A stretch of 64,000 nt of DNA from an uncultured Hyphomicrobiales bacterium (GTDB lineage: Bacteria > Pseudomonadota > Alphaproteobacteria > Rhizobiales > Ancalomicrobiaceae). Below, piece by piece: positions 37,603 through 46,508 of this stretch. Positions within the stretch are counted from its first letter, which is position 1; the number at the start of each line of letters is the position of its first letter. The stretch spans positions 59,198 to 123,197 of the forward strand of contig CAIYYN010000024.1 in the NCBI GenBank assembly GCA_903930435.1, read 5' to 3'. The position numbers and the translations under genes were made by a program. The notes under the pieces are model-generated. The model searched no databases, was not told where the DNA came from, and saw nothing but the letters and a program-made list of their open reading frames with translations.

Positions 37603-37769
37603 GGCTCGTTGACAAATAGGTTTCGCCGCGCCCCTTCGGGGTATGGCGCAAATCGCCCAGCTTGGTGTCGAAAACGCTTGACTGGGGATATCCCAGCCTG
37701 CGCATTTTCTCCTGAATCTGGACGATTTTCGCTCATACCGCGCTCCAAATCCTATGTGTCAACGAGCCC
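37602..37769. mobile_element. 168-bp MITE-like element with terminal inverted repeats and TA target duplication
   Basis: Both ends carry a ~19-20-bp inverted repeat with one mismatch: GGGCTCGTTGACAAATAGG at the left (37602-37620) and its complement, with one change, at the right (37751-37769). TA flanks both ends (37600-37601 and 37770-37771). A short body without a complete transposase gene fits a miniature element mobilised by an IS630- or IS427/IS5-type transposase elsewhere. Read on the minus strand, the element is spanned by a 43-codon open frame starting with ATG at 37735, possibly a remnant of the parent transposase. Only one copy was seen here. Confidence 0.75.
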
Positions 37770-37816
37770 TAGGGTATCTTCAATTCGGATGCCAGTTATC
37801 CGGTCGTCACGTGATG

Positions 37817-37841
37817 CAAAAGGCCGGATGGGTTCCGGCCT
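37817..37841 (-). terminator. Rho-independent-like terminator for the small secreted-protein gene
   Basis: A perfect 8-bp stem AGGCCGGA/TCCGGCCT with a 5-base loop lies at 37821-37841. Read on the minus strand, it is followed by TTTTGC, giving a short U tract after the stem. It ends the leftward transcript from 38132. Confidence 0.7.
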
Positions 37842-37871
37842 CATGCGCTGAACTGGGATGAAATGGCTGGC

Positions 37872-38132
37872 TCAGTCGCGGTGGCAAACGCGGCGCCAGA
37901 AGACGTGGCCATAGTCGTCGACGAAGCGCACATGGCGGCAGTAGGTATAGTCGCCGTCATAGTAGCGATCCTGGCTCGCAACGATGGCCGACCCGACCAC
38001 CGCGCCCGTGACAAGCCCGGCAGCGATGCCAAGACCGATACCGCCATGGGCTTCGGCTTGAGTTGGCGTCGTGATGGCGGCTCCGCCAACGAGGGTTATT
38101 GCAACAGCAGCGATGATGAATGTCTTGAACAT
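37872..38132 (-). CDS. Small secreted protein with glycine-rich helix and C-terminal CHRD motif (paralogue A)
   Basis: This 86-residue protein has a signal peptide (~1-27, cleaved near QAEA) and a Gly/Ala-rich hydrophobic stretch GLGIAAGLVTGAVVGSAIVA. A Tyr-rich C-terminal part ends YGHVFWRRVCHRD. Two Cys (one in YCRHVR, one in VCHRD) could form a disulphide. The upstream ATG at 38174 is less likely than 38132, which starts a typical signal peptide. It is an evident paralogue of the gene at 38393. The function is unknown. Confidence 0.7.
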   Translation of the reverse strand: MFKTFIIAAVAITLVGGAAITTPTQAEAHGGIGLGIAAGLVTGAVVGSAIVASQDRYYDGDYTYCRHVRFVDDYGHVFWRRVCHRD

Positions 38133-38339
38133 GACTGAATTCCTTCTGCGCTGGAGTGATCTCTCGGGTTCCAAGACCGGGTGCAGGGGGATCGCCTCGC
38201 TGCTTTCCGTGTCCGATGTGGAGAGATTAGGTCACCCTTGATGCATCCAGGCTGAGCGTCATGTTCAGACAGCGTTCAGACAGATAAATCCTGTTCACGA
38301 AACCGTGATTGCGCAACTCGCACACGGCCCACGCAAAAG

Positions 38340-38365
38340 AAAAGGCCGGGAAAACCCGACCTTTT
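38340..38365 (-). terminator. Hairpin terminator downstream of paralogue B
   Basis: The sequence AAAAGGCCGGG-AAAA-CCCGACCTTTT forms a stem with a single C-A mismatch and is flanked by A and T tracts on each side. It lies 28 bases after the stop of the 38393 gene, on its transcript. Confidence 0.65.
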
Positions 38366-38392
38366 GAATTCTTGCCAAATTGAAATTGACGA

Positions 38393-38671
38393 TCAATCGC
38401 GATGGCAGACGCGCTTCCAGTAGTGGTTGCCATATTCGTCTTCCATGCGGACGCGATGGCAATAAACCGGGCTGTCTTCGTAAACGCGATGTTCTTCGAC
38501 AACGACCGGCTGACGCGGCTGCGAGGCAATGGCTGCACCCAGGATCGTGCCGCCGATGATGCCTGCTGCGATGCCCGCGCCAACGTCATTGGCGCGTGCG
38601 GGTTGCGGTGCCGCGATCATGCTGGTGCCAACCAAGGCAACTGCGCACAGTGTAACGATAATTTTCTTCAT
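38393..38671 (-). CDS. Small secreted protein with glycine-rich helix and C-terminal CHRD motif (paralogue B)
   Basis: This 92-residue protein has a clear signal peptide (MKKIIVTLCAVALVGTS, cleaved near ARA-ND). A Gly/Ala hydrophobic segment GAGIAAGIIGGTILGAAIA follows. The tail DEYGNHYWKRVCHRD is the same as in paralogue A, with the YCHRVR box. It lies 260 bp upstream of paralogue A and has its own terminator. I do not recognise the family. Confidence 0.72.
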   Translation of the reverse strand: MKKIIVTLCAVALVGTSMIAAPQPARANDVGAGIAAGIIGGTILGAAIASQPRQPVVVEEHRVYEDSPVYCHRVRMEDEYGNHYWKRVCHRD

Positions 38672-38794
38672 GGCTCTCTGCCCCTCGTGTGGTTCATGCC
38701 GGTGTGACCCTAACAACACCAGCGAATCTCGTCGATTGTGTGACGATATCGCAGAAATGGTTGATGAAAGCTGAGTAGCGCGTTCATCCTGCGT

Positions 38795-39739
38795 TCAGGT
38801 TCTCGTTTCAAACCCCTTTTTTGCGACCACGACCAGTCCCTCAATGAACGCACCCCGGTCTTTCCGGAGATTTTCGGTCGACATGTGCAGCAAATCCAGG
38901 CCGGCTTCCGAAACAATGCTTTCGATATAGCGTGGCGCATGACGATAACGCAGGCTTTCGGCGAGCGCATATGTGTTTGAGCCATCGGTTTCCAACAGAG
39001 ATTCGACGGAGAACGCAAGCAAGCCATCAGATGTCAGGATGCGAGCGGCAGCCGCGATCGTGGTCGTGAGGTCACCCAGATAGCAAAAGACATCGGCCGC
39101 TGTAATCAAGGCGTAACAGGCTGGCGGTTGGTTCGCCATTGCCACCCCGATATCCGCAACCCGGAGATCGCGGTAAAGCGCCTTCGACCGGGCGATTTCG
39201 ATCATGTTCGCAGAGAGGTCGATCCCGTCGATCTCGCCTGTCATCCCGGTCAGGGCCTCCGCCATGAGGCCCGTGCCACAGCCGAGGTCGAGACAGCGGC
39301 GAAAGGGTCGCCCGCCAACGATTCTCTCAAGAGCCGATGCCAGCAAACGCGGTGCGCGATAATCGAGGCCGTCAACGAGTGCCCGATCAAATTGCGAGGC
39401 ATAGGCATCGAAGAGGCCACGAACGTAAGCCGCCGGCGGTTGATCCGGCGTCGGTTTTGCGCCGAGCCGGGTCAGGTGCAGGCGGGCACCCAGTGTATCG
39501 CTGGCATCGAGCGTCAAAGCGCGTTCGAAGGCGGCAATGGCTGCCGCACGGTCGCCGGACGCCTCACGCGCCTCCGCCAATGTAAACCAGCCAGCCGGCC
39601 AGTTCGGCACCAGTTCAAGGGCTTGTTCGATCAGATCTCCGGCAGCCTGTGCATCGCCCTCTGCGAGAAGCTCGACGGCATAGGCATAGCGACGATCTGC
39701 GGTGAGATTGCCGGAGGATTGAAATTGATTGAGCGGCAT
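38795..39739 (-). CDS. TPR-domain SAM-dependent methyltransferase
   Basis: In this 314-residue protein, two TPR units (~17-85) precede a class I methyltransferase domain. The SAM-binding motif I is RRCLDLGCGTGLMAEAL (148-164), with DGIDLSANMIEIA as motif II. The start MPLNQFQ at 39739 was chosen since the upstream in-frame stretch to 40018 lacks family-like residues and enters the glpR promoter. The substrate is unknown. It is divergent from glpR. Confidence 0.8.
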   Translation of the reverse strand: MPLNQFQSSGNLTADRRYAYAVELLAEGDAQAAGDLIEQALELVPNWPAGWFTLAEAREASGDRAAAIAAFERALTLDASDTLGARLHLTRLGAKPTPDQPPAAYVRGLFDAYASQFDRALVDGLDYRAPRLLASALERIVGGRPFRRCLDLGCGTGLMAEALTGMTGEIDGIDLSANMIEIARSKALYRDLRVADIGVAMANQPPACYALITAADVFCYLGDLTTTIAAAARILTSDGLLAFSVESLLETDGSNTYALAESLRYRHAPRYIESIVSEAGLDLLHMSTENLRKDRGAFIEGLVVVAKKGFETRT

Positions 39740-39980
39740 GGCGTCTTGGTCCGCTAGGGGAAATTGATCGGTGACAGAGCCAATAGCCTGACTTCGGAAG
39801 ATGTCCACGCAAATTCGCGCAAGGTGCCCTCTTTGACGGGTGAATGAGCTGGTTGCAGCGGATGTCCCGCGCCTGATTGCCGGGCCAGGAATTTGCCGGT
39901 ATTGGAACTGATTGGTGAGCCGGGTTGGATGTGGGAAGGAACCCAAGGCATTGATCCGCCGCGTGGAGTGAAAAGCCAGC

Positions 39981-40778
39981 ATGAACGACCTGTCTGCGCG
40001 CCAAATCGACATCGTCACACTTGCGAAGGATCATGGTCGGGTCGAGGTGGACGAACTAGCGCGCCGGTTCGATGTGACGCCGCAGACGATCCGCAAGGAT
40101 CTCAACGAACTCTGCGACCGCAAGATCCTTGTGCGCATCCATGGTGGCGCAACCGTCGGCTCTACGGTCGAGAATATGTCGTATGAGGCCAGGCGCTTCG
40201 TCGCGGCAGGCGAAAAGCAGCGCATCGGGTTGGCTGCGGCGCAGCTGATCCAGAACCGGTCATCGCTGTTCATCAATATTGGAACGACAACGGAAGAGGT
40301 GGCGACGGCTCTCGCCGGGCATGAGGACCTGCTGGTCATCACCAATAATCTGAATGTGGCGATGACGCTCTATCGCAAACCCACCTTCGAGGTGATCATT
40401 GCGGGCGGAACAGTGCGGGCAACGGACGGCGGGGTCGTGGGGGCACAGGCCGTTGACCTGATCGGTCAGTTCAAGGTCGATGTGGCTGTGATCGGGGTTT
40501 CGGCCATTGATGCGGACGGCTCGCTGCTCGATTTCGACCATCGCGAAGTGCGCGTCGCCCAGGCCATCATTCAAAATGCGCGGCACGTGATGCTGGTGGC
40601 CGACCGCACGAAGGTTGAACGGTCGGCACCGGTCAGGGTTGCGCATCTCAGCCAGATCCACACGTTCGTGACGGATTATCTGCCATCGGAGCCGTTGCGC
40701 GCCTTGTGTCAGTCTCACCGGATACGGTTGATCGAAACAGATGCGGCAACGGCGGGTGCTTTGCCGGACGCTGATTGA
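39981..40778 (+). CDS. glpR: DeoR-family transcriptional repressor, GlpR-like
   Basis: This 265-residue regulator has an N-terminal HTH ([22 protein letters not shown], ~17-38). The C-terminal DeoR sensor domain is of the ribose-5-phosphate isomerase-like fold, with [10 protein letters not shown] and [18 protein letters not shown]. It lies just ahead of glpK and glpD, so it most likely senses glycerol 3-phosphate. Its own operator would be upstream or at the glpD repeats. Confidence 0.88.
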   Translation: MNDLSARQIDIVTLAKDHGRVEVDELARRFDVTPQTIRKDLNELCDRKILVRIHGGATVGSTVENMSYEARRFVAAGEKQRIGLAAAQLIQNRSSLFINIGTTTEEVATALAGHEDLLVITNNLNVAMTLYRKPTFEVIIAGGTVRATDGGVVGAQAVDLIGQFKVDVAVIGVSAIDADGSLLDFDHREVRVAQAIIQNARHVMLVADRTKVERSAPVRVAHLSQIHTFVTDYLPSEPLRALCQSHRIRLIETDAATAGALPDAD

Positions 40779-40918
40779 GTGACCACGTGGCGTGCCCGGC
40801 GTTGGCTTGCTGGCCGGGCCGAGTTCGCTTACCCTTGCATTCAAGGCATAACGAACCTGAAACGAAACCCATCAGATTTCGCAGGCATCGGTCGTTTTTC
40901 GGGAGGCACGGACGTTCA

Positions 40919-42424
40919 ATGGCAAAGCATATTCTCGTGGTGGACCAGGGAACCACGTCTTCGCGCGCGATCATCTTCGATTCACATGCCGCTCCTGTCG
41001 CGATGGCGCAACAGGAGTTTCCGCAGCACTATCCGCACCCGGGCTGGATCGAACACGATCCTGATGACCTCTGGCGGACGACACTGACGACCGCACGCGA
41101 TGCCCTCAAGAACTCCGGGATTGACCCCGCCGATATCGCCGGAATTGGCATCACCAACCAGCGCGAAACCACGATTGTCTGGGACAGGGCGACAGGCCGA
41201 CCGATCTACAATGCCATTGTCTGGCAGGATCGGCGAACGGCTGACGTTTGCGCAGGGTTGTCGGCGGCGGGCTACGACGGGTTGGTTCGCGAGCGTACCG
41301 GTCTGGTGATCGATCCCTATTTCTCGGCAACCAAGATCGCGTGGATCCTGGACCATGTGGACGGGGCACGGACACGGGCTGAAAGGGGCGAACTCGCGTT
41401 CGGAACGGTTGATACGTTCTTGCTTTGGCATCTCACCAATGGCGCTGTGCACGCGACGGACGCCACCAATGCGGCGCGCACATCGTTGCTCGACATTCGT
41501 TCGGGGCAATGGGATGCAGATCTCCTCGACCTGTTCCGCGTACCAGCCAGCGTGTTGCCTCGGGTGTGTGATACGGCGGGACCGTTTGGCACGACGGCAG
41601 CCGAACTTCTGGGGGCATCGATCCCGGTGCTCGCCATGGCGGGCGACCAGCAGGCCGCGCTGATCGGGCAGGCGTGCCTCAAGCCCGGCATGGCGAAGGC
41701 AACCTATGGCACGGGCGGTTTCATCCTGCTCAATACGGGCGACAAGCTCGTCCTTTCCAATCACAAGCTGCTCACGACCATCGCCTACCAGTGGAATGGC
41801 ACCCGCCATTATGCACTTGAGGGATCAATCTTTTCCGCGGGAGCAACGGTTCAGTGGCTGCGGGATGCGCTCGGCATCATAGCGACCTCGGCGGAAACAG
41901 GCGTATTGGCGGCGGAAGCGGACCCGGAACAGCCGGTCTATCTGGTCCCGGCCTTTGCCGGTCTTGGTGCTCCGCATTGGGCGAGCGATGCGCGTGGCGC
42001 GATCGTCGGACTGACGCGCGGGACGACCCGCAACGAACTGGCACGGGCAGCGCTGGAAAGCGTCGGATACCAGACCCGCGATTTGATGTCGGCGATGTTC
42101 GATGACGCGTCCGGCATTGGCACGGAGGATGGAGAGCGGATCATCCGGGTGGATGGCGGCATGACGGCAAGCGACTGGACCATGCAGTTCCTCGCCGACA
42201 TCCTCGATGCCACGGTCGATCGACCCGTGGTGACCGAGACGACGGCTCTGGGTGTGGCATTGCTCGCGGGCTGGCAGGCCGGATTGTATCCGGCACCGGA
42301 CAATTTCGGACAAACATGGAAGCTCGAACACCGCTTCAAATCCGGGATGTCCGATGGGGAACGTGACAGGCGATGCGCCGGGTGGCGTGATGCGATCGCG
42401 CGGACATTGCTTCAGACGTCCTGA
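40919..42424 (+). CDS. glpK: Glycerol kinase
   Basis: This 501-residue enzyme phosphorylates glycerol to glycerol 3-phosphate. FGGY-family motifs include [12 protein letters not shown] (~6-17, ATP phosphate binding), [24 protein letters not shown] and the late [19 protein letters not shown]. The start at 40919 has GGGAGG upstream. The frame is also open to 40775, but the extra 48 codons are unlike the family. The 140-bp gap from glpR holds several TTCG/CGAA half-sites (40852, 40863, 40878, 40898). Confidence 0.95.
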   Translation: MAKHILVVDQGTTSSRAIIFDSHAAPVAMAQQEFPQHYPHPGWIEHDPDDLWRTTLTTARDALKNSGIDPADIAGIGITNQRETTIVWDRATGRPIYNAIVWQDRRTADVCAGLSAAGYDGLVRERTGLVIDPYFSATKIAWILDHVDGARTRAERGELAFGTVDTFLLWHLTNGAVHATDATNAARTSLLDIRSGQWDADLLDLFRVPASVLPRVCDTAGPFGTTAAELLGASIPVLAMAGDQQAALIGQACLKPGMAKATYGTGGFILLNTGDKLVLSNHKLLTTIAYQWNGTRHYALEGSIFSAGATVQWLRDALGIIATSAETGVLAAEADPEQPVYLVPAFAGLGAPHWASDARGAIVGLTRGTTRNELARAALESVGYQTRDLMSAMFDDASGIGTEDGERIIRVDGGMTASDWTMQFLADILDATVDRPVVTETTALGVALLAGWQAGLYPAPDNFGQTWKLEHRFKSGMSDGERDRRCAGWRDAIARTLLQTS

Positions 42425-42453
42425 GTGCCTCTGGCTCACGTCAGTAGCAGGCG

Positions 42454-42528
42454 TTCGTTGACGCAGATCAGGCTTTCGATATTTTCATTTGGAGGTTCGT
42501 TATTTTCTGATGTAAGTTCGTTTTATTG
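42454..42528 (+). promoter_or_regulatory. Four phased TTCG repeats, candidate GlpR operator upstream of glpD
   Basis: TTCG starts at 42454, 42475, 42496 and 42517, exactly 21 bp apart each time. The repeats extend as TTCGTTGAC, TTCGATATTTTC, TTCGTTATTTTC and TTCGTTTTATTG. A 21-bp period is two DNA turns, so all half-sites lie on one face. DeoR-family repressors often bind such direct repeats, and E. coli GlpR sites contain TTCG. The glpD start is 48 bases beyond the last copy. Confidence 0.65.
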
Positions 42529-42575
42529 AGTGCGCATCAGGTAGCTAGCTTGGTCGCAGGCTCGGGAGAACGCAC

Positions 42576-44114
42576 GTGCCTCAGGAAATCACAGACGAAA
42601 CGCAATCCATCTTCGACATTGCCGTCATCGGTGGCGGCATCAACGGATGCGGCATTGCGCGGGATGCGGCGGGGCGCGGCTGGTCAGTGTTTCTGGCCGA
42701 AAAGGGCGATCTGGCATCCGCCACCTCAAGCGCATCAACCAAGCTGATCCACGGCGGATTGCGGTATCTTGAGTACTACGAATTCCGTCTCGTGCGCGAA
42801 GCCCTGATGGAGCGCGAGACGCTGTGGGGCATTGCGCCGCATATCATCTGGCCGCTGCGGTTTGTGTTGCCACACCACAAGGGGCTGCGCCCGGCCTGGC
42901 TCCTGCGGCTCGGCCTGTTTCTGTACGATCATCTGGGTGGTCGCAAGCTGTTGCCGCCGACCAGATCGCTCGATCTCACACAGGGTGCCGTTGGCGAGCC
43001 GCTGAAGGACGAATACACGCGCGGGTTCGAGTACTCGGACTGCTGGGTCGAGGATTCCCGGCTGGTCGTGCTCAACGCGCGCGATGCCGCTGATCGCGGC
43101 GCTGTCATCGCCACACGAACCGCCTGCATCAGGGGCGAGCGGGAAAACGGGTGCTGGGTGCTCACCCTCAGGGATGAGGAGACCGGGGACCTCCGCACGA
43201 TCAAGGCGCGATCCGTGGTCAATGCGGCAGGTCCCTGGGTCGCGGAGGTGCTGAATGGCGTTTTGCACAAGAACACGAGCGCGTCAGTCCGGCATGTGAA
43301 AGGCAGCCACATCGTTGTGCCGAAGCTGTATGCGCACGACCGCTGCTATATTTTCCAGAATGCCGACGGGCGGATTTTCTTCTCCATTCCCTATGAGCAG
43401 GATTTCACCCTGATCGGGACAACGGACCTTGATTTCAAGGGGGATGCCAGCACGGTTTCGGCATCACCGGAGGAAATCAGCTATCTCTGCAAGGCCGCAA
43501 GCGACTATTTCAAGGTTCCAGTATCTGAGGACAGCGTCGTCTGGACGTATTCGGGTGTCCGGCCGCTTTACGATGATGGCGCGTCGAAGGCACAAGCGGC
43601 AACACGGGACTATGTGCTGAAGCTCGATGAGTCCGATCCGCACGCCGCGCTGCTCAGTGTTTATGGCGGCAAGATCACCACCTATCGGCGCCTGGCAGAA
43701 TCGGCCTTGGCCCAGCTTGCGCCGCATCTTCCTGCCCCGCACCGAACGACCAGTTGGACCGGGACTGAGCCATTACCGGGTGGCGATTTTCCGGTTCAGG
43801 GCTTTGACGAACTCATGTCCCGGACACTTGCGCGCTACCCGTTTCTTGCTCCAGCGCTGGCCAGACGACTGGTTCGCGCCTACGGAACGCGCGTAACGGC
43901 GGTGCTTGGTGCGGCAACGTCCATGTCTGATCTCGGACGCATGTTTGGCGCGGACTTGAGCGAGGCGGAAGTCCGCTATCTTGTCGCCAATGAATGGGCG
44001 CGGACGGCTGCTGATATCGTCTGGCGGCGCAGCAAGCTAGGTCTGCGCCTGTCCGGATCCGAGATCGCGGATCTGGATCAATATCTTGCGGGATTGCGGC
44101 AAGCTGCTGCGTGA
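42576..44114 (+). CDS. glpD: Aerobic glycerol-3-phosphate dehydrogenase
   Basis: This 512-residue FAD enzyme oxidises glycerol 3-phosphate to dihydroxyacetone phosphate and feeds electrons to the quinone pool. It has the N-terminal FAD motif DIAVIGGGINGCGIARDAA (~14-32), STKLIHGGLRYLEYYEF and the C-terminal DAO-C domain. GTG 42576 is preceded by GGGAG with a suitable distance. Together with glpK it makes a glycerol route, controlled by the phased repeats upstream. Confidence 0.95.
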   Translation: MPQEITDETQSIFDIAVIGGGINGCGIARDAAGRGWSVFLAEKGDLASATSSASTKLIHGGLRYLEYYEFRLVREALMERETLWGIAPHIIWPLRFVLPHHKGLRPAWLLRLGLFLYDHLGGRKLLPPTRSLDLTQGAVGEPLKDEYTRGFEYSDCWVEDSRLVVLNARDAADRGAVIATRTACIRGERENGCWVLTLRDEETGDLRTIKARSVVNAAGPWVAEVLNGVLHKNTSASVRHVKGSHIVVPKLYAHDRCYIFQNADGRIFFSIPYEQDFTLIGTTDLDFKGDASTVSASPEEISYLCKAASDYFKVPVSEDSVVWTYSGVRPLYDDGASKAQAATRDYVLKLDESDPHAALLSVYGGKITTYRRLAESALAQLAPHLPAPHRTTSWTGTEPLPGGDFPVQGFDELMSRTLARYPFLAPALARRLVRAYGTRVTAVLGAATSMSDLGRMFGADLSEAEVRYLVANEWARTAADIVWRRSKLGLRLSGSEIADLDQYLAGLRQAAA

Positions 44115-44229
44115 CGTTGGGCAGCGGCCACGCCAAGCGCGTCGGCGAAGGTACTGCTTGCCAATGCCCGTGCCGATCTGCGATCTGATAGCGCAAGGAT
44201 TTGTGACGCCGACCGCCGAAAGCCTATTT

Positions 44230-45507
44230 ATGCCGCTGAATGAGGCCCAGAACACGGAAACTGCCGGGTCGAAGGCGGTTCGGACGCCTGTCCGGCTGTC
44301 GTTTGTCTCAGCGGTGGCTGCGGCCTGGGGGCCGGGTCTACTTGTCATGCTCGCCGATACCGACGTTGGCAACGTCGTCACGGCAGCGCAGGCGGGGTCC
44401 GTGTGGGGCTATCGGCTACTGCCGGTCCTGATTGGCTTGATCCCGGTTCTCTTCATTGCCCAGGATATCGCTGTTCGGATCGGGTTGAGTACGCGGCGCG
44501 GTTTCGGCGAAATGGTGCGGGAAAAGTTCGGCGTGATCGGTGGACTGGTCGCTGCCGTTGCCCTGATTGCCGCGACGCTTGGATCTCTGATCACCGAATT
44601 GACAGGAATTGCCGGTGTCGGTGAGCTGTTCGGTCTGTCGCGGTCGATTGTGTTGCCGATGGCGAGCTTGGTGCTGATCCTGGTGGTCGCGACCGGCGAA
44701 TATCGGCGTGTCGAGCGGATCGCGCTGCTGTTTGGCCTGTTCGAGTTGTGCTTTTTTGCCGTGGCATGGTCGTCGCATCCGCAAGGGTCGCAGATCCTCG
44801 GCGACATCGCCGATCAGAAATGGACAGAACCCGGCTATCTCTACCTCGGTGCAGGCCTGATCGGCGCGACGTTTAATCCCTGGATGATTTTCTACCAGGC
44901 ATCCGCCGTCGCCGAGAAAAGGCTGACAAATGCGCATTATGGCGCAGCACGCCTCGATACATTGGTTGGTGCGATCCTGACGCAACTGGCAACGGCCGCT
45001 GTTCTGGTGACCATTGCAGCCCTCAATCGAAGCGGAACCGGTTTGCCGCTGGAAACGATCGGCCAGATCAGCCATGCGCTGACCCCGTTTCTGGGCGAAA
45101 CATTTGGCCGGGCGATCTTCGGTGTTGGTGTCGTCGGCGCGGCGATGGCGGCTGCCATCGTCAGTTCGCTCGCCTGTGCCTGGGGCTTGGGTGAGATTGT
45201 CGGCCTGAAGCGGTCGCTCGAACATCCGGCCCGCAATCGGATCGCCTATGTGCTGATTTACGCCGCCTGGGTCATCGCGAGCGCAGTGCTGGTCTTGTTC
45301 GTCCGGGATCTTGTCTGGCTGTCCGTGGCGATGCAAGTGCTGAATGCGTTGCTGTTGCCCGTCATCGCGGTGTTTCTGATCGTCATAGCCGCAAAGCTGC
45401 TCACCGATACAGCGCGCCTGAGCGGCCTGTATCTGGGGCTAGCAGTCGTTTCACTTGGAGCTGTTGCGGTGGCGGGTATGATTGGCGCGTTGGCAGGACT
45501 GTTTTAA
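44230..45507 (+). CDS. NRAMP-family divalent metal transporter, non-canonical motif
   Basis: This 425-residue protein has about 11 helices and the NRAMP topology. Canonical NRAMPs carry DPGN in helix 1 and a MPHN-like motif in helix 6. Here they read ADTDVGNV (residues 42-49) and TFNPWMIFYQ, so the ion-coordinating residues differ. This matches a clade of NRAMP-like proteins whose substrate may not be Mn/Fe (Mg has been proposed for such members). The start 44230 is chosen because earlier starts overlap glpD. It shares the strand of glpD. Confidence 0.8.
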   Translation: MPLNEAQNTETAGSKAVRTPVRLSFVSAVAAAWGPGLLVMLADTDVGNVVTAAQAGSVWGYRLLPVLIGLIPVLFIAQDIAVRIGLSTRRGFGEMVREKFGVIGGLVAAVALIAATLGSLITELTGIAGVGELFGLSRSIVLPMASLVLILVVATGEYRRVERIALLFGLFELCFFAVAWSSHPQGSQILGDIADQKWTEPGYLYLGAGLIGATFNPWMIFYQASAVAEKRLTNAHYGAARLDTLVGAILTQLATAAVLVTIAALNRSGTGLPLETIGQISHALTPFLGETFGRAIFGVGVVGAAMAAAIVSSLACAWGLGEIVGLKRSLEHPARNRIAYVLIYAAWVIASAVLVLFVRDLVWLSVAMQVLNALLLPVIAVFLIVIAAKLLTDTARLSGLYLGLAVVSLGAVAVAGMIGALAGLF

Positions 45508-45601
45508 GGATCTGTTTCGGCATCTGGTGGCACTCGCCGATTAGGATATAACCCGGCTCTGGACTTGCCTTGTCTGAAGTCCACCACAGAGTGATCCAAC
45601 C

Positions 45602-46378
45602 ATGACCCTTTCAGCCGATGAACTTGAACGCTACGCACGCCATATTGTGCTCAACGGCTTTGGTGGGCCGGCTCAGCAAAAGCTGAAAGCAGCGCGGGTG
45701 CTGGTCGTTGGGGCCGGAGGATTGGGCAGTCCGGTGCTGATGTATCTCGCGGCAGCAGGCATCGGCACGCTGGGGATCGTTGATGACGATGGTGTGTCGT
45801 TGTCGAACCTGCAGCGGCAGGTGCTGCATTCCAGTGATGATATCGGACGACCCAAGATCGACAGCGCGCGCGCCGCAATCCGGCGGATCAATCCGAATGT
45901 GACGGTCGAAGCCTGGGAGACGCGGATTGATGAGACAAATGCCGTCGATCTGATTGCGCGCTTTGATGTCGTGGTCGATGGATCCGACAATTTCGAGACC
46001 CGCTATGTCGTGTCCGACGCCGCCTATCACGCAAAACGGCCCCTCGTGACAGCAGCGGTGGCGGAATTCGACGGCTCCGTCACGACTCTGGTGCCGCACT
46101 TGCTGAACGCCGATGGCGAACCCAATCCAACTTATCGCTGCCTGTTTCCTGAACCGCCGCCACGCGGGCTTGTGCCGACGTGCGCGGAGACCGGGGTTCT
46201 GGGGGCCTTGACCGGACTGGTCGGCACCATACAGGCGCTGGAAGTGCTCAAGCTTGTCGCAGGCGTTGGTGACCCCCTGATCGGCAGATTACTGCTGATC
46301 GAGACGCGCGCGATGCAATTCGAGACAATCCGCTATCGCTGGAATCCGGATAATCCCTTGTCCGGCCGGAGGCCTTGA
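45602..46378 (+). CDS. MoeB/ThiF/HesA-family adenylyltransferase
   Basis: This 258-residue E1-like enzyme should adenylate the C-terminus of a MoaD/ThiS-type sulfur carrier. The ATP-binding motif is VVGAGGLGSPVL (35-46), with DNDDGVSLSNLQRQ-like and VDGSDNFETRY segments. The first Cys of the usual CxxC zinc pair is Thr (NPTYRCLF), and the second pair is absent, so it is a zinc-less form. No rhodanese domain is present. MoeB or ThiF cannot be decided. It converges with the porin gene. Confidence 0.85.
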   Translation: MTLSADELERYARHIVLNGFGGPAQQKLKAARVLVVGAGGLGSPVLMYLAAAGIGTLGIVDDDGVSLSNLQRQVLHSSDDIGRPKIDSARAAIRRINPNVTVEAWETRIDETNAVDLIARFDVVVDGSDNFETRYVVSDAAYHAKRPLVTAAVAEFDGSVTTLVPHLLNADGEPNPTYRCLFPEPPPRGLVPTCAETGVLGALTGLVGTIQALEVLKLVAGVGDPLIGRLLLIETRAMQFETIRYRWNPDNPLSGRRP

Positions 46379-46436
46379 CACGTGGCATTGCGTTCAACCA
46401 GCGTGACCTTACGAAGCCATTCACTGGGAAAAACAA

Positions 46437-46469
46437 ACACCCCGACCACTCGGTGAATGGTCGGGGTGT
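46437..46469. terminator. Bidirectional intrinsic terminator between moeB-like and fadL-like genes
   Basis: A perfect 12-bp stem ACACCCCGACCA/TGGTCGGGGTGT with a 9-base loop lies between two convergent genes. On the minus strand it is followed by TTTGTTTTT, a good U tract ending the fadL-like transcript. On the plus strand the tail is weak. Confidence 0.85.
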
Positions 46470-46508
46470 CATTACGTCGTTTGATCGAAATGGCGATCTT
46501 TACCGTGA

